This document shows, in pieces, positions 37,349-48,000 of a DNA stretch of 64,000 nucleotides; positions within the stretch are counted from its first letter, which is position 1, and each line of letters opens with the position of its first letter. The notes under the pieces were generated by a model that worked only from the letters and a program-made list of their open reading frames with translations, was not told where the DNA came from and did not search any database. Position numbers and translations under genes: made by a program. Origin of the DNA: Niebla homalea (taxonomy: Eukaryota > Ascomycota > Lecanoromycetes > Lecanorales > Ramalinaceae); contig JAHGAU010000022.1 in the NCBI GenBank assembly GCA_019925105.1, forward strand, positions 558,001 through 622,000. Direction: 5' to 3'.

Positions 37349-39058
37349 ATGCTAGTCGAGCTTCTCAAGCTTCTTTCATTTGTCTTGATCGACTTCTTAT
37401 TCCTGACCATTCTCATCCTTCCCGGCCTGACCTTCGCCGCCTGTGTCCTTTTGGTCGGGGCGGAAGATGCGTTGCATTTCCAAAGCTTGTGGAAATGGAA
37501 AGAGGTGTCTCGGATCACGTTGGGAGTCTTGCTCGGTCTGAGAAATCTGGCCCGACCTTGGCTTGAGTGCCAGTGCCTGAGGTTTGTCGTTTGCCTACCC
37601 TTAGTACTCTACTACCCTCCCTACTACCCTCCCTACTACCCTCCCTACTACCCTCCCTACTACCCTGACCTTTGGATGTCCCTGTCCGGCAATACCTTTA
37701 GCTCTCGATTCGCGCGCCAGCTTATAGACGTTGGATCGCTTCTCCCTACCCTTAGCTTCCTCTACTGGATATGCCAATGCCTATGCCAATGCCTATTATA
37801 CCCACGCAAGTCTCATCCGTCGGCCTCCATCGTGGTCGTACCTTCTTCCACCAAGCCCGATGCCGCTCCATCTCTGGGCAATATAGGGAAAAACCCTGCC
37901 GAGTTGCCACCAATAGAGGAAGAAGAAGATGCTGTGTTCAGACGAGAGAAGCGTGAACCATCATCCACAGATGGCGACATCGACAGCATATCCTCTCTCC
38001 TCAGGCCGTCCGTCCGCCACTTCAAGACTTCGCAAATCAACTCTTCTCTCGAACAATCAATCGATGGAGAATATCGAGCTACGGCTCCGGCTCTCTCATC
38101 CAGCCGTATACCTCGTCCCTCGTATGACTCAAGGCCAGCACCAGCCTTTGATCACTCATCACGAAGGAGTGAGCCATTACGAGCCCAAACCTCTCCAACA
38201 ACCGATGCTTTCCCGCCTCGGCTGGAACATTCTACCTCTCGAGGGTCTTTATTGCAGCAGTTCAAGCATTCGAGAAAGAATGAGGACAAGCATTCGAGAA
38301 AGAATGAGGACAAGAACCAGGACAAGGCCGATGACGATGACGGTCATACCACCGGTGCCTTTGCTGGTGACTCCCCACCCATCAGCCCTAAAAGTCAACA
38401 ACGGAATCACGTCCAAATCACAATCCCCCGCTCAGACAATCAAAAGCCGAACCCATCCTCTCCAACTGCTGCCAAGGACGCTTTAAACGCTTTTAAACGC
38501 CAGGAATCAACGCTCCCAGATAGCCAGGAGATGCAGCAGCCTTGGACTCCACCTCAGGATGAAGTCTTTGACCCGGATGCTCAAGAGCACGGCAGTAGCT
38601 TTCACACCAATCTTGGTCCGACGACCTCTTCATCGACCCTAAGGCCACTTCATAAACAATCAAGACCCTCATCGCCCACGCCCACGCCCACGCCCACGCC
38701 CACGCCCACGCCCACGCCCATCATGGCCTCCGAACAGCAACAGCCTCTCCAAGCCTCTGGTTCTAGCTCGACAAACAACACCAACAACAATGATGTTGGC
38801 ACAGCATCCTCACATCAACCAAATACTGATGAAAAAAGCGACGTCTTCTATCAGCTTTCTCAACAGGAGGATCAGTGGTGTAAAGCCGAGGTCTTGAAGG
38901 ATTGTGACAAGGACCCCAAGAAACTATACTATCCCAAGCTCATTGAAAACCGTTGGGGCGCCATATCCGACATTCAAAGACAAGCAATGCTAACCCGGAT
39001 TCTTTCCCTCGAAGAAGAAAAGACGAAAAAGAGATCGGAGATGTTGACCAAGATTTAG
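37349..39058 (+). CDS. Hypothetical membrane protein with long disordered tail (569 aa)
   Basis: Not recognised. The open frame extends upstream to 37112, but the first residues there (MGSIPIGATP) come from a tRNA T-arm-like sequence. The ATG at 37349 is preferred because it starts directly before a strongly hydrophobic segment. Parts from that start: transmembrane helices at about 8-36, 75-88 and 126-150; a YYPP tandem repeat (88-106, a 12-bp DNA repeat at 37609-37668); a disordered Ser/Pro/Gln region; and a Thr-Pro run at about 443-457 from CCCACG repeats. The more ordered C-terminus (about 500-569; FYQLSQQEDQWCKAEVL, then LIENRWGAISDIQRQAML) could be the conserved part. The odd Tyr-Pro stretch might instead be intronic (GTTTGT..TAG, about 37581-37730), which would remove one helix. 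Convergent with gene 3, 42 bp apart. Confidence 0.68.
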   Translation: MLVELLKLLSFVLIDFLFLTILILPGLTFAACVLLVGAEDALHFQSLWKWKEVSRITLGVLLGLRNLARPWLECQCLRFVVCLPLVLYYPPYYPPYYPPYYPPYYPDLWMSLSGNTFSSRFARQLIDVGSLLPTLSFLYWICQCLCQCLLYPRKSHPSASIVVVPSSTKPDAAPSLGNIGKNPAELPPIEEEEDAVFRREKREPSSTDGDIDSISSLLRPSVRHFKTSQINSSLEQSIDGEYRATAPALSSSRIPRPSYDSRPAPAFDHSSRRSEPLRAQTSPTTDAFPPRLEHSTSRGSLLQQFKHSRKNEDKHSRKNEDKNQDKADDDDGHTTGAFAGDSPPISPKSQQRNHVQITIPRSDNQKPNPSSPTAAKDALNAFKRQESTLPDSQEMQQPWTPPQDEVFDPDAQEHGSSFHTNLGPTTSSSTLRPLHKQSRPSSPTPTPTPTPTPTPTPIMASEQQQPLQASGSSSTNNTNNNDVGTASSHQPNTDEKSDVFYQLSQQEDQWCKAEVLKDCDKDPKKLYYPKLIENRWGAISDIQRQAMLTRILSLEEEKTKKRSEMLTKI

Positions 39059-39100
39059 AAGACATAACCCCTCCTCCTCCCCTCCTCCTCCTCTCCTCAT

Positions 39101-39997
39101 TCATGGTGACAGATGATGGAGTTTGGTTGTCGCACGAGTCACCCTTTGCTTTTGGCGGCATTGGTCTGCACCTTTCTCTTTCCCGACCTTTCCCTTCTTC
39201 ACCCGCCCTTTGACTCTATGCTTCTCTCCGCTCTCTCCTGCCGTTTCTTGCTGCCGCGCTATTGGTCTGCTTCGGCCGGCAGCTCCGTTTCTCGCCTTTG
39301 GTGATATGGTGTTTGGTGTGGTGCTGGTCAAGTCATTCGACGATTCACCCTGGATCGATCCATATGCCTCAGCAGCCTCATTTTGGTATTGTCGAACATC
39401 CATGATCGTGGCGGCCAAGTCATAGAGGGGGTCCGCTTGACTTTGGTCTTGTTCGTCTGTCAGGAGGGTGGCCAAGCTTTGCTCTTGTTCGTCTGTAATG
39501 AGGGTGGTGGCCAAGCTTTGATGGGAGGTGTCCAGATTCAGCATCTGACTCTCAATGGGGCTGCTCTGGTTACGTTCGACTTTGTTGAGATTGAAAGTTA
39601 CCGGCAGACCCCGTTGACAAAGGCACACATAGAGAGCTGCGGCGGCACCGCCAGATACAACAACTGTCAAGCCAAAGGTTTCGATCGGGTGATGAGCAAT
39701 CTGTAGCGCTGTGTTGACGAGATCCCTGCCGCACTGCTGCCAACCGAGGCCGTTGATCCCGAAGCCGAGGAGATGTTGACGAATCATTTCTGCATCGAAT
39801 GGGAGGGTTTGGATGGGGCCGGAGATGGCTCTTGGAATTGGGAGATCGGAGATGTGATCGCAGACATGGATGACCAAGCCCGGCTTTTCCATCAGGTTCG
39901 TGGATTTGCAACCTTGGGCCAGCCAGCTGAGGTCGGCAGTCGAGATCATGGGGATGCTCGTCAAGGAAGCCATCATTCCGAAGGCTTTGTCCGACAT
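39101..39997 (-). CDS. Hypothetical single-pass membrane protein (298 aa)
   Basis: No family recognised. The frame is open back to 40282 (393 codons), but the upstream 95 residues are low-quality Arg/His/Cys-rich sequence. The start at 39997 (MSDKAFGMMASLT) is preferred because it resembles the start of the divergent gene 4 (MKEDAFGMSTLN). Parts: a soluble N-terminal ~105 residues (with IHVCDHISDLPIPRAI and HLLGFGINGLGW); one hydrophobic helix FGLTVVVSGGAAAALYVCL (about 108-126); a 13-residue tandem repeat (LATTLITDEQEQS / LATLLTDEQDQSQ); and a very basic tail (VKGRVKKGKVGKEKG). Likely anchored in a membrane; topology is not determinable. The stop lies 42 bp from the stop of gene 2. Confidence 0.62.
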   Translation of the reverse strand: MSDKAFGMMASLTSIPMISTADLSWLAQGCKSTNLMEKPGLVIHVCDHISDLPIPRAISGPIQTLPFDAEMIRQHLLGFGINGLGWQQCGRDLVNTALQIAHHPIETFGLTVVVSGGAAAALYVCLCQRGLPVTFNLNKVERNQSSPIESQMLNLDTSHQSLATTLITDEQEQSLATLLTDEQDQSQADPLYDLAATIMDVRQYQNEAAEAYGSIQGESSNDLTSTTPNTISPKARNGAAGRSRPIARQQETAGESGEKHRVKGRVKKGKVGKEKGADQCRQKQRVTRATTKLHHLSP

Positions 39998-40769
39998 GGC
40001 TGGGACGTACACGGATGACTGATAACTTCTTGCCTGTGGTGATGGAGGACGTGCCGTGTAATGATCGATCTTCGAATGCCTGGTGTTTGAGTGGCAGGCC
40101 AAAGGAAAAGGGAAAATAGTTCTCAGGATGCATGGTTGGTTTGGTTTTATGCAACGAGTCCTACCGCAGTGTCGTGATTGAACAAAGGCAAGATACGAGG
40201 AGCAATGAGCAATGAGAAATGAGATACGACCAAGATGCACCCCCAACCGGCGTAGGAGGTGTCGAGCATCCCATGGATTCAATCAACATCGCCATTGCAT
40301 CCAGCTTTATTTGTTGCTGTAAAGGCGAGCCAATCTCCCCAGTTTTCGTTTTTTTTCGGAGTGTTTTTTTTCTCTCGCTTCATTGTTCATCATGTTGTGT
40401 CCGATTTTACTGAAGATGTGAGATGTGATCTAAGTAAGACATGGTAAGACATGCTTCTTTGTTGTTGATCAGGCAACTTCTCGTCGCCAAAGCTTCTCCT
40501 CTAACTTGCCTCCCCCAATCTTCTTCCTCTTGACGGGTCGGTCTGTCCATTCCATTTGATCCCAGCATCATCCTGGCTCCTCCATCTCCTCGATCCCCTC
40601 GATCCTTCTTTCATTCTCATAGGGTTCCTGACTCAACCGTCGCATTTCACACCAAAAAAGGCAACTCGATTGGACTGGCAACCCTGATTAGGAGCCCATT
40701 ATCACGCGCAGCAGCAGATCATTCCCTTCTCAGTGACCTTCCTCAGTGACCTTCCTGCAGATCTGAGAA
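39998..40769. promoter_or_regulatory. Divergent intergenic region between genes 3 and 4
   Basis: About 770 bp between the preferred starts of the two divergent membrane-protein genes, so the promoters probably share it. It contains pyrimidine-rich stretches (40330-40400; 40500-40640 with CTCCTCCATCTCCTCGATCC-type repeats) and a 14-bp direct duplication of CAGTGACCTTCCT just before gene 4. It contains no other gene that I can support. Confidence 0.5.
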
Positions 40770-41885
40770 ATGAAAGAAGACGCCTTCGGCATGTCGACGC
40801 TCAATTCTGCACCGCTTCTTCGCGTTCTTCCCCGGGCTCTGACCGACGCAGCATTTGATCGCATGGAGAGAGCCACACAAGCGGCCCAAGTCGAAAATCA
40901 AGACGTGTTACGGCGTATGGACAAACCAATCCTCCCATCTCGTCGACCGGGGGACAAGATCAAGACGGTCAAACTCGGGATGCTTATCCTCTTCTGCGGC
41001 ATGGCCTCCCTCGTCTTCTACTATGCCTGGAAGGCGACTTCATTTCCCCATCTAAGCGAGACCGACCTCGACCGCCTCGTAGATCTCCCCTACCTCGCGT
41101 ACGAATCCAGTAAGCAAGTCTCGCATCTCGCCGCCGCCACTCGTCGCACCTCCAATGTCGACGACGCCGGCCGGTGCACCGCCCACCTGAACCTCCTCGT
41201 CACCGAATCCGCCGTCCTCACCCTCGCCTGGCACAGCCACACCACGTCCCTGATCCATGCCATCGACCACGCCGATCTCCGCACCGCCAACACCACCATC
41301 ACCACCGTCCTATCCTCCCTCGCCACCATCGAAACCTCCACTTCCGCCGCCTTAACCGCGTGCCGCGCCTTCTTCGCCACCCTCGACAACGAAACCCACA
41401 CCGCGCCTATCGTCACCTACCGCACCAACGACCGCAACCTGCAAAAGGGTCTCGCCATCCTCCCACACGTGCGCCGCCTCTGGGGGGGGGCCCCCGCCGA
41501 CGACGACCACCACTGGTGCGCAGCCACATACGTCACGCTCCGACTGCGATGCAGCGCCGGGGCGCTCGACCTGCCGTTCCGCTTCTTATGGCGCGTCACG
41601 GGCCTCCCGGCGCAATTGCGCAGGAACGCGGGGATTATACAGACGCTCGTGGAGGCGCGGCAGACGGCGTATCGAGCCCGTGTCGGGGATTCGCTCGAAA
41701 GGATGCAGAGGGAGGTTGAAGATGCTGCTCGGCGGCACCGGGATCGAGATAAGAAGACGGTGATGTCGTGGATGGATGGGTGGGTTAGTTGGGTTTGGGG
41801 GGGGTGGGGAGGGGAGGAGGATGAGTTCTTTGGGAGAAGTGTGTGGAGCTCTGTCTGCTTTTTTACGTTGTTGTGTATGAAATGA
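40770..41885 (+). CDS. Hypothetical membrane-anchored protein (371 aa)
   Basis: Not recognised. Cytosolic-looking N-terminal ~65 residues are followed by one clear transmembrane helix at 69-87 (LGMLILFCGMASLVFYYAW). A ~250-residue domain rich in Ala, Thr, His and Asp follows, with a possible four-helix character, several Cys and NxT sites (ANTT, DNET). A charged helix (about 310-335) and a Trp/Gly-rich end (MDGWVSWVWGGWGGEE) with a short hydrophobic C-terminus come last. GC-rich third positions and a single exon support coding. A run of nine G followed by five C lies at about 41482-41495, inside the frame, and is a possible sequencing weak point. The start MKEDAFGMSTLN resembles gene 3's start. 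Divergently transcribed from gene 3. Confidence 0.72.
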   Translation: MKEDAFGMSTLNSAPLLRVLPRALTDAAFDRMERATQAAQVENQDVLRRMDKPILPSRRPGDKIKTVKLGMLILFCGMASLVFYYAWKATSFPHLSETDLDRLVDLPYLAYESSKQVSHLAAATRRTSNVDDAGRCTAHLNLLVTESAVLTLAWHSHTTSLIHAIDHADLRTANTTITTVLSSLATIETSTSAALTACRAFFATLDNETHTAPIVTYRTNDRNLQKGLAILPHVRRLWGGAPADDDHHWCAATYVTLRLRCSAGALDLPFRFLWRVTGLPAQLRRNAGIIQTLVEARQTAYRARVGDSLERMQREVEDAARRHRDRDKKTVMSWMDGWVSWVWGGWGGEEDEFFGRSVWSSVCFFTLLCMK

Positions 41886-42039
41886 AGATGATTGAATCTG
41901 CCGACGATTAAAGGCCTGCCAAGGTGAAAAGTGTAAGATTAATCGATGGTGTATTTTAGCGGTACAGTAACGTTTCCATCAGGTTAATAACAAATCTTCA
42001 TCACCAAAATTATCACCTACTTAGATCGAGCAATTCATC
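41886..42039. other. Gene 4 3' flank
   Basis: 154 bp between the gene 4 stop and IR-R. Composition begins to fall toward AT. Nothing else is recognised. Confidence 0.4.
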
Positions 42040-42163
42040 ACGGCATAGGCAAATAAATTCATATTCACAACATTCCGTCCCTTTTCAGGAGGGACGGAAT
42101 GTTTATGTAATAGACTAGTAGTGGTAGTAGACCCGGGGATCACCCGGATTACCTTAACTTAGG
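42040..42163 (-). repeat. Right island-boundary inverted repeat (IR-R)
   Basis: 124 bp, the inverted partner of 32839-32953. It contains the hairpin AACATTCCGTCCCT/AGGGACGGAATGTT at 42069-42102 with a short loop. The hairpin is followed by 12 nt and CTAG then T, then the GGTAGTAGACCCGGGGATCA side that faces the RIP region. In isolation, hairpin plus CTAG|T is like a Helitron 3' end. However, homology between the two copies continues about 45 bp past CTAG. Confidence 0.88.
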
Positions 42164-42490
42164 GGTACCTAAGCTTAAGAAAGTTATTATAAAACCACCG
42201 GAATTTAGCCTTAATCCCGCTTAAGCGGCCCAACTTTTAGTGGCGAGTATAACTTTCTTAAGGGCTTAAGTAGTTAGGAGCGTTCTCCCAACTTAATTAT
42301 TTATATATTAACCCCCCAAAAAGAAATTTATTTACTTAAACCGCTCCCGATTTACTTATAATCGAATCATATAAATTATAAGCGCTTTAAGCGGTCTTTA
42401 ATAATAATAAAGAAGTTAAGAATAAAGGACGTTTAAAACAGTAAAATAAGGGTTTTATCTTAAAACAATTCTTTTTATTAAGCTTTTTCA
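42164..42490. repeat. AT-rich junction with inverted H-family fragment
   Basis: Opens with a palindromic CTTAACTTAGG/CCTAAGCTTAAG junction. An inverted pair AAGAAAGTTAT(42180)/ATAACTTTCTT(42250) follows. Sequence at 42340-42485 is an inverted piece of the H repeat interior (compare 51840-51930: AAGCGGTC..., GTAAAATAAC/GGG...TTTTAT). Confidence 0.5.
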
Positions 42491-44795
42491 TCCGCAAATT
42501 TATTTTTCAGTATATAAGTGCTCTGAGGCCAGGTAAACTAATTAAGCATAAAACCCTTATATCCGCCTTTATTTAACCTCCGAGTATTTATAGGTTTCTT
42601 AAATGCTTAAAAACGTTTATAATTTTCTTTATTTACTTATAAGTTTATTATTTACTGGTGAGTTGTTAACTCTAACGTTTTTTTGTTGAACCCTTTTAAG
42701 TACCTTTACCCTTAATATTAATACCGTTAGTTCCTAGGGTAACTTTTAATTAAAAAACCGGAATCTATAACTCATTTTTTAAAAAGTTAAACATTACGGC
42801 TTATAGGGTTTAGTCTAGCTACTAGCTAATTTGCCGGACATGCGGAATAGCCACTTATCGGCTAAGCGGCTCTTTAGGGGCCGTACGGGGGAGCTCAGAG
42901 ATTTATTCGAGTTAACTTATTTAAATCCCTAAGTTCTTTATCTTATTATTAAGGACTTACTTAAATAACGGCTTTCATTAAAATTATTCTATATACGTCT
43001 TTTCTATTAAAAGCTTATTATTTCCTTTTTATTACCGTACCCGGTAAACTAGCCAACGTATTTATTATTATATTTACCTGTTTGGATTTTATTATTACCG
43101 CTCGTTCCACCCGATCGGCTTTACGTGGTAAAGCTGTTCCAGCCGGGGGCCCTTATTATTAAAGGGATTAATTAAGGCGTCCTCCGTAATTAAGAAGGTA
43201 ACGGATTGTACTTTATATGGTTAAGTTAAAAAGCTTATTAACGGTAGATTTACGTCCGGGTTTACGTTACGATCTTGTTTTTATTACGTTTATATTATAA
43301 ACTTATAGCCGTTAACCGAACTTAATACTTTCGATCTTAATAACGATAATAATATCGACCTATAAGAGATTAAAGTTTATTATATATAAGGGCTTATTAC
43401 TTAATAACTTAATTAGCCTGGGGCCCTACCCCTATAAATACCGTAAGCCGTAGAGTGGCTATACGTACCAGCCGGATAGACCTTATTTACTTATATGCCT
43501 TATTAATAATCTTAATCGTCGTTTCTTTAATATAAATAGTTTTAAATTAAAATAAAGAATATAACCTTGGAGTCGGGAACCTTATAAAGCTTATATTATA
43601 ATAAATATAAAATGTCCGTTAAGGGTATTTTATTAAATACGTTTCTCTATAAGTACCGCAATATTTATATTAAGTTTTTTTTAATTAAGAAGTTTTAATT
43701 TACCGTTATATAAAAAGGGGATTTAAACTGTTTAACCCTCGAAAAAAATGTAATATAATATTATTCTTTCGGAATTAAGCCTTAAGATAAGGAGAATATA
43801 TTTAAGAAAAAATACCGGTTATTAATTACCGATATCGATATTTATTCTATAATTCTTTATTATTTTGATCTAAATAGACGGCTCGAAATATATAAAACTT
43901 TTATAATATACCGGGTTTATCTTTTTAAATTATTAATTTGTATTTATATCTGTATTTATACTACGAATTTAACTAGGCTATTTCGGTGTTCTATAACTGC
44001 TTTTATTTCGGGGTTTACCGGGTATTGTAAAACCTGATTCCAGGGAAAATTAATATATACCCTGTTTTCCTCGGCAGCCTAATAAGTATACCTTATACGT
44101 TCCTTTACCGATCGATTATTTTTATTATTATAACCGTTTCTATATCTAGTTTATCCCTTTTTCTGTCTGGTTTTTTTATCCAGCGTATTTACTCTTTTAG
44201 CTTTTATTATTAACCGTTAACCTTTTACCCCTTATCATATTTAACCAGGCCTGTAACCTACGTAAAGATACTCCTTTCCGGATTGTATATAGGGTAAATC
44301 CTTTAGCTTCTTTTCCTTTTACTGTTTTTGGGTTTATAGTGTCTTAATCTAACCTTTTTAATTTTAATAACTTCCTTTATTTTAATTACGATTTTAAATT
44401 CCTAGTTCGTATAAGGGGGTTCTTAGCCCTGGCTTCACCCCGTGGCCGGGCCATGGCGGGGGGTACCTTGACGGCGAGGTCCCTATAGCTCAGGTCCTGA
44501 GATAGGCCAATCAAAAACACTATATATCCACATATATACGTAACAGGGATCGAGCAAATTGAAGGGGGGCTACGGCTATACCTAAACGTTAAGAAAGCTT
44601 AAGAAATTTTTTTTTAAAAAAGTTAAACTGTTATTTTACGAATTTAAACGTTTTTTATTTTTAAATTTTTAGTTGCTTAAAACCGCTTAAAGCGCTTATG
44701 AGTTTTATAATCCACTTATAAATGACTTATAAGCGGTCTAAGTAAATATACTCCCTTTTTTTTTTTTTAGATTCTTGATCTACGTAAATGATAAA
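42491..44795 (+). mobile_element. H-family repeat copy H3, interrupted
   Basis: Starts CCGCAAATTTATTTTTCAGT, homologous to the left end of H1 (GCAAATTTGTGAACCAGC). It continues through GGTAACTTTTAATTAAAAAACC to GGCTTATAGGG (about 42811) and resumes at about 44566 (GGGCTACGGCTATACCT) to finish near 44795 with a degraded right end. The 1.75-kb gap is insertion J. Non-coding, RIP-altered. Confidence 0.65.
42812..44565. mobile_element. Insertion J in H3, type unknown
   Basis: About 1.75 kb that splits H3 at a G-run; uninterrupted H1 reads TTATAGGGGGGGTTACGGC. Ends: TTTAGTCTAGCTACTAGCTAATTTGCC on the left and GATCGAGCAAATTGAAGG on the right. Both carry AATTTGC in inverted orientation, too short to call a TIR. 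A hairpin GCCGCTTA/TAAGTGGC (reverse strand) lies near the left end, with CTAG motifs outside it. GC-richer patches are at 43090-43160 and 44420-44500. No ORF; no class can be assigned. Confidence 0.4.
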
Positions 44796-45880
44796 GTTCC
44801 TAATGTTTAAAGTATACATATAAACGTAACTCCCCTTATAAACTATAATATTTAACCTTTTTTACCTTAAGATTAATTAAAGATTCTGGATTTTTCAGTT
44901 AGAAGTTACCCTAGGAACTAATAGTTTAATAAAGGGGGGACAGTTAAAGGGGCTAATTTAGAAAAACGTTAAGTTAAAATAATTATTTATTTTACGCATA
45001 TATAAGAAACATACGAGCATATAAAGAACTTATAAACGGTAGAAAAGATGGGAAGCAATGAAAGAGTAAAAGTGATGAAATAGCAGGTAGCAATGGAGTG
45101 CAATTGAAGATGGGCCGCAGCCCCCATATAAGTGAGTAAGGTATATAATCTCTGCTATGGTAATTTATTATACTCTCCCTTTTTAAAGTGTATACGAAGT
45201 GATTCCACCCTCAGTTAGCCCTTTTAATGTTTTCATTCCTTCATACACTTAACCGCAAGTTCTGTGTCTTTCTTGGTTTCCCCCTTTCCAACGGTTAAAA
45301 ACTAAGTAAAAAGAGATATAATATTTTTTTTTTGTTGGATTCGCGTATATTTAAAGTATTGATATATTAGAAAATAAATTCTTAGATATTATTAAGGTTT
45401 TTATGGACTTAATATATATATTACGATAGTAATATACCGCCTTCCGGCCACTAAGTTTATTTCTCCCTTTATAACCCTTCTTAGAAGTATTTAAGTATCC
45501 TTTAACTTCTCCTTATAAAAGGAAGTCGACGCGTTTCGGGAAATTGCTCCTTACTTTTAAGGTCGGATATCGATTAATTAGTAAAGTAAATATCTTACGT
45601 TAAAAAAATTGGAATAAAACTATTCAGAATAACTTAGTTATAAGAAATAATTACTTAATTATTAAGCAATATAAGTGTTATATTATTATTTAAAATTATT
45701 AAAGGATAGTTATTTAAATCCCGAGTTAATTATAATATTTAATATTTAGATTTTCCAATTTAAATATACGGATATTTAAGCTACAAGTATCAGAGTATAA
45801 AATGATAGAGTACGAGATATCGGCTACCCCCTTAATAGGTATAGGTACGATGAGAAGGCTCGAGAACATGATTTATATTA
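44796..45880. other. AT-rich stretch with another inverted H fragment
   Basis: Positions about 44835-45000 are an inverted, diverged piece of the H interior (GTTAGAAGTTACCCTAGGAACTAAT matches the reverse complement of H1 48220-48250). The rest, including a normal-composition patch 45040-45290, shows no gene or element that I can name. Confidence 0.45.
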
Positions 45881-45970
45881 GTAAATCTGCGACCTGCTCG
45901 GATCGAATAGCTAAAAAAAGAGGAATTCATTGACTCAGACCGCTCGTAAGTTACTTATAAGTATCCAGGA

Positions 45971-46221
45971 TGATAAGGGCCGTGCTTGGAATGAGATTAT
46001 AAGGGTATGTATTAATCGAAAGAATAACTATGAAGAGTAAAAGTATAAATGTTAAACAAAAAGGCCTTTTATTAATAAGCGCTAAGCCACCTTACCACTT
46101 ATAGTTAATAACCGGAATAAGCGACCCGAGTGGCTTGCGTATATATTATTACCGTAATACTTATAGTTTATCCATTAAATATATTACTTAATAGCCCTTA
46201 TAAGTTAATATACTTATAATA
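45971..46221 (-). repeat. G3 3' LTR
   Basis: 251 bp, plus-strand reading TGATAAGGGCC to CTTATAATA. Aligned with 51567-51816 throughout, including ATTATAAGGGTAT, AAGCGACCCGAGTGGCTTGCG and TATATATTATTACCG. Less RIP-altered at its left end than the right copy. Confidence 0.85.
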
Positions 46222-48000
46222 TTACCCTTCCCTTTTCTTAAATATCGACCGTAATATATAAACGTATATTAACCGTTATAAAAGTTAAAGAATATATTTG
46301 AAATTATACCGTTATAAATAATAAGTGGAGAAAAACCTAAAATTATAAGAATTAAGATAATAGCGTAATATCCGATGAATAGCCGGTTAATATATTCTTT
46401 CCTTAAATAATTTAACGTTTAAATTATCCTCGCCTTTATAATCGATTATAAAGACCCGGTTTATATAATTATTAACGGTAAAATTTAGCGATTATATTAA
46501 CTATATACTTAAACTTATTTCTATTAATATGATATTATTTAAAATTTAAATTGCACTTAACTTAATTAACTTTATATTATAAGCGTTTATTTAAAAATTA
46601 AGAATTTAAAATGTCGTTTACGGTTTATTCCTTTTAATCGTTAATAATAACCGTATTTATTAAAATAAATTCTTATTTCAGTAACGGATCCTTTATTATT
46701 ATCCTTAAGAAACCGGAATAAAATATACTCTTTATATAAATATCCCTTTTTATTTATAATCTTATAAAAATTAATTATTTTATAATTTAATTTCTTATAC
46801 AATCTGGTAATCTTAATGTTTTCAATAAATAAATAAATTTAATTATTAATTTTATAAACAATTTCCTTTTAGTAACGGTTTACTTAAATTATTATAAATA
46901 ATTATATTGCTTCTAAATTACTCCTTCCGTATTTAAGTACTTTTTATATATAATTAATAATATTCTTAATAATACGGCTTATAACTCGCCTTTTTATGTT
47001 AATATAAATAGTATTATCCGGGGTAAAATTTATACGGAAATAATGACCGTAATTAAAAAAGAAAAATAATAATCCCGTAAAAGTTGATTCTTAATTATTG
47101 TTAACAAATTCTATTATATTAATATAGTTTAATTAGTTGTTTTATTATATATTATAATATATTTATAATTTATTTTTAATATTTTAATTAATTTATTTAA
47201 TTTATCCGTTTAATTTTAAATAATATATTATTAAGTAAATAACTTTAATATTTAATCTTTTATAAAAAATACCCTTAAAAATAAATATAAATTAAAATCC
47301 TTAATTTAACACGATTAAAATAAAAAGATTATAATACTAATATACTTCTTATAGGAAGATATTTATAAGTAATTTTATTAACGTTCCTTTATTCCGTATT
47401 CTTATTTAAAATATATACGTCAAAATAATACTTAAATAACATATAATAAAATATAAAGATAATATTAAATTCTTTCGATTTTAATAATCCGGTAATTAAA
47501 TCTATAAATAAGTCTTCTCATTATTAATTTAATATCAATAATAAATAAAATAAATTATTTTTCCTATTTTTTAAAGCTTTAATCCGTTTATAGATTTAAT
47601 AATTATAAAGATATTTTTCGATTATAACGCGGAATTAAGGAATATAATAATAATATTGAATAAGTTCTATAATTTATTTGATTCCTCAATAAATAAACGA
47701 TAATAAAAAGTAAATTTCTTTAAGAACTTTGATTCTTATATTTATTAATATATAAATTTTACTATAATAATATAAGATTCCGTTTTTATTAAAGTATTCA
47801 TTAAAATAATTATTATTAATTACTTGAATCCGGATTTTTATATATTTTTTATTAATAAAGTTGATTTATTTAATCTTTATAGGAAAGTCTTCTTTTGGTT
47901 TTTTAATTTTAAATTCTTTAAGGTTATTAATTAATTTTAGTTATATTTATTTTGACGGTAATATTATTTAATATATATGTTTTTCGCGATTATTACATCT

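Noticed and set aside
40001..40282. N-terminal extension of gene 3 to 40282
   Set aside because: Composition is unlike the rest, and the start at 39997 matches the N-terminus of gene 4.
42040..42163. rRNA or tRNA gene suggested by the strong hairpin
   Set aside because: No box A/B or rRNA motifs; the same sequence is repeated inverted at the other island edge.
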